Origin: Halomonas socia
GTDB taxonomy: Bacteria > Pseudomonadota > Gammaproteobacteria > Pseudomonadales > Halomonadaceae
Reading direction: 5' to 3'
Assembly: GCF_010977575.1 (NCBI RefSeq)
Contig: NZ_CP048812.1
Span: 1,922,001 to 1,986,000 of the forward strand
DNA length: 64,000 nt
The notes under the pieces are model-generated. The model made no database searches and was not told the DNA's origin. It worked only from the letters and a program-made list of their open reading frames with translations. Positions 56,262 through 64,000 of this stretch are shown here, one piece after another. Position 1 is the stretch's first letter, and each line of letters opens with the position of its first letter. The translations under genes and the position numbers were made by a program.

Positions 56262-57056
56262 ATGCATCCGATGGTCCAATTCGGGTTGCGCGCTGCGCGC
56301 AGCGCCGCCGAACAGTTTCTGCGCATTCGTGAGCGTATCGAGAACGCCCACGAAGAACACAATCTCGAGCGTCTGCTGGAAGACACGGCTCGCAACGCCG
56401 AGACCCTGATTGCCCGTCAGCTGGCGCGGGGCTATCCGCAGCACGGCATCTCAGGCCGCTATACCCCGCACCGTGAAGGCGAGGGGGAAGGCCGCGACGT
56501 GCAGTGGGTGATCGAGCCCTTCCACGGCTACTCCAACCTCAGCGTGGCCAGCGCCGGCTTCGCCCTGTCGCTGGTATGTCTGGTCAAGGGGCGCCCCGAG
56601 CACGCCGTGGTGATCTGTCCGTTCAGTGACGACGAATTCCTCGCCAGTCGTGGCCGCGGTGCCCAGTACAACGGCAAGCGCATCCGAGTGCCCAAGACCT
56701 CGGCAATCGGCGGCGCACGGATCGCCATGAGCCTGCCCGAGAGCTGGCTGCGCCCGCGCCACCTGCCGGCCTATCTGACGCTGATCCAGCAACTCGGCCC
56801 GCAGATCGAGGTGCAGCGCGCCACCGGCAGCGGCCTGCTGGACATTGTCGAGCTGGCCTCCGGGCGCGCCGATGCCGCCTTTGTGCTGGGTCTCGAGGAG
56901 CAGGACAAGCTGGTCGGTACGCTGCTGCTCAAGGAAGCCGGCGCACTGATGGGTAGCCTCGACGGCCGCCCGAGCATCGACACCGAAGGCCAGTTGATGG
57001 CCGCCAGCCCGCGCCTCTACAAGGCGCTGGTGCAGCAGCTGGCGCCGCACTTTTAA
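56262..57056 (+). CDS. suhB: SuhB-like inositol-monophosphatase family protein with degenerate active site
   Basis: The protein has 264 residues and aligns with SuhB from MHPMVQFGLRAARSAAEQ to the end. In active family members the metal ligands are Glu in the EE(S/H) motif, Asp-Pro-hydrophobic-Asp-Gly and a Trp-Asp near the C-terminus. Here the corresponding segments read ISGRYTPH, WVIEPFHGYSN and LEEQDKLVG, so most ligands are replaced (E lost, D to E, D to H, W lost). Phosphatase activity is therefore doubtful. In E. coli SuhB also works as an rRNA antitermination factor bound to NusA, a role independent of catalysis, and this may be the retained function (inference). Confidence 0.88.
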   Translation: MHPMVQFGLRAARSAAEQFLRIRERIENAHEEHNLERLLEDTARNAETLIARQLARGYPQHGISGRYTPHREGEGEGRDVQWVIEPFHGYSNLSVASAGFALSLVCLVKGRPEHAVVICPFSDDEFLASRGRGAQYNGKRIRVPKTSAIGGARIAMSLPESWLRPRHLPAYLTLIQQLGPQIEVQRATGSGLLDIVELASGRADAAFVLGLEEQDKLVGTLLLKEAGALMGSLDGRPSIDTEGQLMAASPRLYKALVQQLAPHF

Positions 57057-57110
57057 GCAAGCACTGAGCGCCCCGCACCTAGCACCCAGTAAGGTGGAGC
57101 CGGCGCTCAA

Positions 57111-57143
57111 GGCCTGAGTTGTACGGGACTCAGGCCGTTAAGT
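57111..57143 (+). terminator. Rho-independent terminator of suhB
   Basis: A nine-pair stem GGCCTGAGT / ACTCAGGCC (57111-57119 and 57128-57136) with an eight-base loop, followed by GTTAAGTTT, 55 bases after the suhB stop. Confidence 0.6.
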
Positions 57144-57144
57144 T

Positions 57145-57372
57145 TCAGCCTGAATAACCATAGCGTCCTTTATGACGGTCGTAGCTCGCCCGGATACGCG
57201 CCTTCAGGGGCGCGTACCGATCGTTGGCCCCCAAAGCCCTGACCTGGTAGTGGAGCGTGCTGCGCGGTAGTTCTGCCGCACCATCCGCAGCTTGAACCAC
57301 TCGTCGTATCGATTGCTCATAGAAACATCCCGAAGGTTGGATTGGGTGTCCAACTTGGGGGGGAGCACAAGC
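57145..57372 (-). pseudogene. Remnant of an IS3-family insertion sequence (end plus broken orfB fragment)
   Basis: On the minus strand the piece begins near 57372 with a sequence resembling an IS3-family terminal end (CCCCCCCAAGTTGGACA), followed within 60 bases by a short coding fragment, SNRYDEWFKLRMVRQNYRAA. After a one-base frame change this continues RSTLHYQVRAL, KARIRASYDRHKGRYGY and a stop at 57145-57147. The HKGRYGY phrase is typical of IS3 OrfB just before the integrase core. The element lacks orfA, the DDE core and its right end, so it is dead. The rest of the gap 57373-57642 contains no gene or clear signal that I can support. Confidence 0.6.
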
Positions 57373-57642
57373 CTGCCTGGGATGGGCATGTTAAAGTTGA
57401 GATCTTCCTTCAATTACAAAGGGTTTTGCCATGTGCAGTGTAAAATCCGGCGGTGGCTGCCCTCTACCTGGACGAGCGTACTCGCTTATCGAGATCTGCC
57501 TTAGTGCTCACTGTCTGCCTAGCGCGGTATCGTTTTTGCCTGCTCGTGGGGTCGGGCAGGTATTCGCTTGCCTCGCTGACGCCTGCCGGGTGCGAGGAGA
57601 TGTCTGCCACGACGGTGCTGGCCGGGGCTGGGAGGGGGCACC

Positions 57643-58762
57643 ATGATGCTGCGCTCCGTCTTCAGGAGCTGGGTCGATCACTACTTCTCAGACGAGGAGG
57701 CGGTGATCCTGCTGGTGGTGCTGGTGCTCGGCTTCGCTGCGGTGATCCTCTTCGGGCGCATGCTGGCGCCCTTCCTCACCTCGCTGGTCGTCGCCTTCCT
57801 GCTGCAGGGGGGAGTGAACTGGCTGGAGCGACGCCACGTGCCGCACCTGATGGCGGTGACACTGATATTTCTGATCTTTGTGGGGGGGCTGCTGGCGCTG
57901 GCCTTCGTCCTGATGCCGCTGATCTGGAACCAACTGGTGGGACTGGTGCAGGAGACGCCGCGCATATTCGCCAGCGGCCAGCAGCTTCTCGACGATCTCC
58001 AGGAGCGCTACCCTCACTTGGTCACCCCGGATCAGATCCAGGGCTGGATTGGTGTGGCCGGGCGTGAGATGACCCAGTTCGGCCAGCACGTCCTGACCCT
58101 GTCGCTGGCATCGCTCGGCAATGTGCTGGCACTGATCATCTACCTGGTGCTGGTGCCGATCCTGGTCTTCTTCCTGCTCAAGGATCGCGAGAAACTGGTG
58201 GGCTTCACCCTCTCGCTGCTGCCCCAGAAGCGCGCCCTGATGACCCGCATCTGGAACGAGATGGATGACCAGATAGCCAACTACGTGCGCGGCAAGTTCA
58301 TCGAGATCATCATCGTCGGCACGGTTTCCTTCATCACCTTCGCTTTCTTCGGGCTGCCCTACTCGGCGCTGCTGGCGGTGCTGGTGGGCTTCTCGGTGTT
58401 GGTGCCCTATATCGGGGCGGCGGTGGCAACCCTTCCGGTGGCAGCGGTGGCTGGCTTCCACTTCGGTATGAGTAATGAATTTCTCTACGTGCTGATCGCC
58501 TACGGCGTGATTCAGGCGCTGGACGGCAATGTGCTGGCGCCGGTTCTCTTCTCGGAAACCAACAATATCCACCCCGTCTCGATTATCGTGGCGGTGCTCT
58601 TCTTCGGGGGATCTGGGACTTCTGGGGATATTCTTCGCTATTCCCCTGGCGACCTTTCTCAAGGCACTGATCTATGCCTGGCCTTCGGGGATCCACCACT
58701 GCAACCCAGCAGCGGAGCCCGAATTGCTGGAAAAAGATAGCCCGATCCACTCAATTTCTTAA
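57643..58762 (+). CDS. AI-2E/PerM-family transporter, frameshifted near the C-terminus
   Basis: Inner-membrane protein of the AI-2E transporter (PerM/YdiK/TqsA) family with about seven to eight hydrophobic segments and the long central loop. Motifs are LVPILVFFLLKDREKLV, the GTVSFITFAFFGLPYSALLAVLVG stretch and FSVLVPYIGAAVATLPVA. At about 58605-58618 the frame changes from AVLFFGGSG to GLLGIFFAIPLATFLKALIYAWP, which continues to a stop at 58762; the uncorrected frame ends at 58740 with unrelated sequence. Two single-base deletions (after the G5 run and in CTGGG-ACT) would restore FFGG-I-W-GLLGIFFAIPL, the usual family wording. The substrate is unknown. Closely linked to the antiporter gene downstream. 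Confidence 0.8.
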
Positions 58763-58771
58763 GGCTGAGAG

Positions 58772-60478
58772 ATGGACTCCATCAATACCCTGTTTCTCCT
58801 CTCCGGGTTTCTTCTCGCCCTCAGTATCATGGCCAGCCGGCTGTCTCGCCTGTTCGGTCTACCGCTTCTGGTGCTCTTCCTGGGCCTCGGCATGCTGGCC
58901 GGTGAGCAAGGGATCCTGGGCATTCGCTTCGACGACTATCCGCTGGCGTTCACGATCACCCACCTGGCGCTGGCACTGATCCTGCTCGACGGCGGCCTGC
59001 GCACGCGGCTGACCACCTTCCGCGCCGCCTTCAAGCCGGCCCTGGCCCTGGCCTCCGTCGGGGTCTTTCTGACCAGCGGCATTACCGGGCTGCTCGCCAT
59101 GTGGATCTTCGATCTCAGCCTGATCGAGGGGCTGCTGATCGGCGCCATCGTGGGCTCCACCGATGCGGCGGCGGTGTTCTCGATGCTCAGCGGCAGGGGC
59201 GTCAATCTCAACGAGCGGGTGGGGGCGACCCTTGAGATCGAGTCGGGGACCAACGACCCCATGGCAATCTTCCTGACCATCATGCTGATCGAGCTGCTGG
59301 TCGGGGATATCGGCGGCATCGTCGAGACCGCGCTCTTCTTCGTCCAGCAGTTTGGGTTGGGGATCGTCATCGGCGTCGGGGGTGGCTGGCTGGTCGCCCG
59401 GCTGATGTGCTGGGTCGACCTGGAGCCGGGACTCTACGCCCTGCTCGCCCTGGCGTTGGGCTTCTGCGTGTTTGGCGTCACTAGCGTGCTGGGCGGCAGT
59501 GGCTTTCTGGCGATCTACCTGGCGGGCCTGATGATCGGCAACCAGCCGGGTAAGCACCTGAACTTTATCCTGCCCGTCAACGATGGCCTGGCGTGGCTGA
59601 GCCAGATCGGCCTTTTCCTGGTGCTGGGGCTGCTGGTCAACCCGAGCGAGCTGCTGGAGTTCGCGCTGCCGGCCGCGCTGCTGGGGCTGGCGCTGATCTT
59701 CGTGGCCCGGCCCCTGGCCGTGGTGCTGACTGTCAAGCCGTTCTTCAAGTTCCGCTGGCATGAGATCGGCTTCATCTCCTGGGTAGGGCTGCGCGGGGCG
59801 GTCCCCATCGTGCTGGCGATCTTCCCCGTGATCGGCGGCGTCGAGAACGCCTCGCTCTACTTCAACGCCGCCTTTGCCGTGGTGCTGATGTCGCTGCTGA
59901 TCCAGGGCGGCACCATCCCCCTGATGGCGCGTTGGATGAAGGTGGAGGTACCGCCGAGCGTGGAGCCCGACCAGCGCGGTCTGCTGGGCGTGCTACCCGA
60001 GAACGACTACGAGATGTTCGTCTACCGGGTCGAGAACGAGACACTGAACGACGTGCCCATTCGCATGCTGCGCTTCCCCTCGGGAGCGCTTATCTCGGCG
60101 TTGTTTCGCGAGAGCAGCATGCTGCACCCCAAGGGCAGCACGCGGCTGCAGTTGGGAGATGTGGTGTGCGTGATTGGGAGGGACCATGACCTTCCCGCCC
60201 TCAACAAGCTCTTCAGCGGCGAACAGCGCCTCAAGAAGAGCGAGGAGTTCTTCGGTCCCTTCACGATCGAGGCCGACGCCAAGATGAAGGAGATCGCCAA
60301 GGCCTATGGCCTCGCGATCACGCCCGGCGAAGGAGAGATGACGCTGGGGGACTTCATCTCCCAGCGGGTGGGAGGCCACCCCGTGGTGGGCGACGACGTC
60401 AGCTGGCACGGCATTCACTGGGTCGTTAGGGAGGTAGACGGTGATAAAATCAAGAGCATTGGGGTAAGGTTTTATTGA
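58772..60478 (+). CDS. nhaP2: NhaP2/CvrA-like potassium/proton antiporter (CPA1 family)
   Basis: The protein has 568 residues. The N-terminal part (about 1-390) has roughly a dozen membrane segments of the cation/proton antiporter type, including VGSTDAAAVFSML, ESGTNDPMAIFL (paired Asp region), GGSGFLAIYLAGLMIGN and GLRGAVPIVLAI. The C-terminal part contains a TrkA-C-like domain (MLHPKGSTRLQLGDVVCVIGR) and a CorC/HlyC-type domain. It probably exports potassium or sodium in exchange for protons, relevant to osmotic balance. It starts nine bases after the corrected PerM-like gene. Confidence 0.92.
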   Translation: MDSINTLFLLSGFLLALSIMASRLSRLFGLPLLVLFLGLGMLAGEQGILGIRFDDYPLAFTITHLALALILLDGGLRTRLTTFRAAFKPALALASVGVFLTSGITGLLAMWIFDLSLIEGLLIGAIVGSTDAAAVFSMLSGRGVNLNERVGATLEIESGTNDPMAIFLTIMLIELLVGDIGGIVETALFFVQQFGLGIVIGVGGGWLVARLMCWVDLEPGLYALLALALGFCVFGVTSVLGGSGFLAIYLAGLMIGNQPGKHLNFILPVNDGLAWLSQIGLFLVLGLLVNPSELLEFALPAALLGLALIFVARPLAVVLTVKPFFKFRWHEIGFISWVGLRGAVPIVLAIFPVIGGVENASLYFNAAFAVVLMSLLIQGGTIPLMARWMKVEVPPSVEPDQRGLLGVLPENDYEMFVYRVENETLNDVPIRMLRFPSGALISALFRESSMLHPKGSTRLQLGDVVCVIGRDHDLPALNKLFSGEQRLKKSEEFFGPFTIEADAKMKEIAKAYGLAITPGEGEMTLGDFISQRVGGHPVVGDDVSWHGIHWVVREVDGDKIKSIGVRFY

Positions 60479-60500
60479 CTCCCGTCACCACTGAAGAAAA

Positions 60501-60540
60501 CAACCGCCCCCGCAGCTTGTGCGGGGGCGGTTGCGTTTTT
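60501..60540. terminator. Bidirectional rho-independent terminator between nhaP2 and secF
   Basis: A perfect 14-pair stem CAACCGCCCCCGCA / TGCGGGGGCGGTTG with a five-base loop, followed by GCGTTTTT on the plus strand and by a T-run (TTTTC) on the minus strand. It serves both convergent transcripts. Confidence 0.85.
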
Positions 60541-60562
60541 GCTACTATCCAGCATCCAGTTG

Positions 60563-61480
60563 TCAGGGCAGCTCCTCCTCGGCCTCTGCCTCGGCGTCCT
60601 CCTTCTTGGCGGGGATCAGGTCCTCGCGCTTAAGCTTGACGGCGAGCAGCAGAGCCGCGGCCACATAGATGGAGGAGAAGGTGCCGACCACCACACCGAT
60701 GATCAGGGCGATGGAGAAGTAGTGGATCATGTCGCCGCCGAGCAGCAGCAGCGCTATCAGTACCAGCAAGGTGGTACCGGACGTCGCCAGCGTGCGCGAC
60801 AGGGTCAAGTTGATGGCTTCGTTGTAGATTGCCGGCATGTCATCGATACGCGACTTGCGTATCGTCTCGCGGATTCGGTCGTAGACCACGATGGTATCGT
60901 TCAGCGAATAGCCGATAACCGCCAACAGTGCGGCCAGCACGGTGAGGTCGAAGTCCAGCTGGAACAGCGAGAACACCCCGACCACGATGATCACATCGTG
61001 GATCAGTGCCAGCAGCGCGCCAATGGCGAACTTGTACTGGAAGCGGAAGGCCACGTAGAGCATCACGATGCCGAGTGCTACCAGCATGCCCATGCCGCTC
61101 TGGTCGCGCAGTTGCTCGCCGACCTGGGCGCCGACGAACTCGGCGCGAATCAGCTCGACCTCGGCGCCGTCGCCGCGCAGCAGGCTGACCACCTGTTGGC
61201 CGATATCGGCATCGAAGGCCTGCTGCAGGCGGATCAGGATCTCGTTGGAAGCGCCGAAGGTCTGTACCGAGACGTCGCGGAAGCCTTCGCCCTCCAGCGC
61301 CTGGCGCACCGTATCCAAGGCCGGGGCCGTGGCATAGCGCACCTCGACCAGCGTGCCGCCGGTGAAGTCGAGGCCGAGGTTAAGCTGCTGCACTACCAGC
61401 GAGCCGATCGACACCAGCAGCATGAGGGCTGAGATGGCAAACGCGATGCGGCGCTGGCCCATGAAATCGAACTGTCGCAT
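60563..61480 (-). CDS. secF: Protein translocase subunit SecF
   Basis: RND-type accessory membrane protein that drives late protein export with SecD. It has 305 residues and six hydrophobic segments; GLDFTGGTLVEVRY near the N-terminus and VIGYSLNDTIVVYDRIRE are hallmark motifs. ATG 61480 has GAGGAG at good spacing; an in-frame start at 61495 would overlap the secD stop. Confidence 0.96.
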   Translation of the reverse strand: MRQFDFMGQRRIAFAISALMLLVSIGSLVVQQLNLGLDFTGGTLVEVRYATAPALDTVRQALEGEGFRDVSVQTFGASNEILIRLQQAFDADIGQQVVSLLRGDGAEVELIRAEFVGAQVGEQLRDQSGMGMLVALGIVMLYVAFRFQYKFAIGALLALIHDVIIVVGVFSLFQLDFDLTVLAALLAVIGYSLNDTIVVYDRIRETIRKSRIDDMPAIYNEAINLTLSRTLATSGTTLLVLIALLLLGGDMIHYFSIALIIGVVVGTFSSIYVAAALLLAVKLKREDLIPAKKEDAEAEAEEELP

Positions 61481-61491
61481 CGAAGTACTCC

Positions 61492-63345
<1,854 letters not shown>

Positions 63346-63480
63346 GCAGGCCCTGCCTTGTAGCTGACTGACGGCGACGCTGACGCAGTGACGTGGCGTA
63401 TACCAGAAGGGTTCGGCGCTTGGACAGGTGCTGCGCCCGAGGGTTCGCTCGGACGCGGCACGCTGATGGTGCACCGCAAA

Positions 63481-63813
63481 TCAGATGGACTTGAGGGTGC
63501 CCTTGGGCAGCACGGCGGCCACGGCGTTCTTCTGCACGTTGATCTCGGTGCCTTCGGCGACTTCCATGGTGAAGAACTCGCTGTCGTCGCTGACCTTGGT
63601 GATGCGACCCAGCACGCCACCGCCGATCACCACTTCATCGCCCTTGGAGAGGCTCGAGACCAACTGCTTGTGCTGCTTGGCCCGCTTGGCCTGCGGGCGC
63701 CACAGCAGGAAGTAGAAGATGGCCACGAAACCGACCAGCATGATGATCTGGGCCATACCGCCACCGGCGGCGCCGCCTTCGGCATAGGCCGGCGAGATGA
63801 AGAAGTCCAGCAT
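63481..63813 (-). CDS. yajC: Preprotein translocase subunit YajC
   Basis: Small single-pass membrane protein of 110 residues that associates with SecDF. One transmembrane segment (IIMLVGFVAIFYFLLWRPQ) followed by a basic QAKRAKQHKQLVSSLSKGDEVV region and GGVLGRITKVSDD. Sits between tgt and secD as usual. Confidence 0.96.
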   Translation of the reverse strand: MLDFFISPAYAEGGAAGGGMAQIIMLVGFVAIFYFLLWRPQAKRAKQHKQLVSSLSKGDEVVIGGGVLGRITKVSDDSEFFTMEVAEGTEINVQKNAVAAVLPKGTLKSI

Positions 63814-63866
63814 GAGACGTTATCTCCTGAGAAACGAAAGGTTACGGCAAGGGTCAGCGCGCCGCG

Positions 63867-64000
63867 TCACTGCTCGGGGGCCGGAGGCACGGGCAGGCCG
63901 CGTCGCGCATAGAACATTTCCACGAAGTTCGCCAATGTACCCGCTTCGATAGCCCCGCGCAAACCGGCCATCAGTCGCTGGTAGTGGCGCAGGTTGTGGA
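63867..64000 (-). CDS. tgt: Queuine tRNA-ribosyltransferase Tgt, C-terminal end only
   Basis: Only the last 43 codons are inside the window: [20 protein letters not shown] and [19 protein letters not shown] followed by TGA at 63867-63869. This C-terminus is characteristic of tRNA-guanine transglycosylase, which starts queuosine insertion at the wobble position of some tRNAs. The order tgt-yajC-secD-secF confirms it. The start lies beyond 64000. Confidence 0.9.
   Translation of the reverse strand, partial: HNLRHYQRLMAGLRGAIEAGTLANFVEMFYARRGLPVPPAPEQ

Overview
The window looks like a chromosomal stretch of a GC-rich, halophilic gammaproteobacterium of the Halomonas type. The evidence is the high GC content, the acidic proteins, the TrkAH potassium uptake genes, and two housekeeping blocks with the usual gammaproteobacterial order: iscR-iscS-iscA-cysE-trmJ beside ndk-rlmN-pilW-rodZ-ispG-hisS-yfgM-bamB-der, and tgt-yajC-secD-secF. 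No rRNA, tRNA or CRISPR array was seen.

Layout. 1-6.6 kb: a catabolic cluster with a 5'-cut hydantoinase/dihydropyrimidinase, a tripartite tricarboxylate-type transporter (tctB-tctA-tctC), a second amidohydrolase and ygjV. An intact IS630-family element (6571-7767) sits exactly at the ygjV stop codon. 7.8-11.7 kb: a sirtuin with no zinc cysteines, a BASS-family transporter, tapT and a TraB-family membrane protein. 11.9-22.9 kb: trkH, trkA, dodecin, rsmB, fmt and def on the minus strand, then a LysM gene, dprA, tsaC, hemF and aroE on the plus strand. 22.9-31.2 kb: a medium-chain reductase, then a D-apionate-type catabolic operon (apnO, TRAP transporter dctPQM, a RuBisCO-like protein and its DUF1537 kinase) divergent from a GntR/FadR regulator. 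31.2-38.3 kb: an unusual peptide-type ABC transporter operon. 38.3-42.7 kb: small membrane protein, M48 lipoprotein protease, DUF815 ATPase, a lipoprotein and a PQQ-dependent sugar dehydrogenase family protein. 42.7-57 kb: the der-to-suhB housekeeping block. 57-64 kb: an IS3 remnant, an AI-2E/PerM-like transporter, a NhaP2-like antiporter and secF-secD-yajC-tgt (tgt is cut by the window end).

The most striking object is the ABC transporter operon at 31.5-38.25 kb. Its family-5 substrate-binding protein is circularly permuted: the C-terminal lobe comes directly after the signal peptide, and the canonical N-terminus begins about 200 residues in. Its DppC-like permease carries an insert of roughly 300 residues in the first periplasmic loop that reads as a seven-bladed YCF48/BNR-like beta-propeller. 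Its two ATPases are fused in one polypeptide, with an expanded C-terminal region. The operon is bounded by a decayed partial copy (31232-31313) of the small gene that lies just beyond its terminator (38339-38432), so the cassette is flanked by an imperfect direct repeat.

Five conserved genes (trkA, rsmB, fmt, hemF and the PerM-like gene) contain single-base deletions in short G/C runs, often where CCCGG would be expected. This many lesions in essential or near-essential genes, all deletions, suggests residual sequencing indels rather than true gene decay. Other points of interest are a SuhB whose phosphatase metal ligands are lost, and an isc cluster without iscU, hscBA or fdx.
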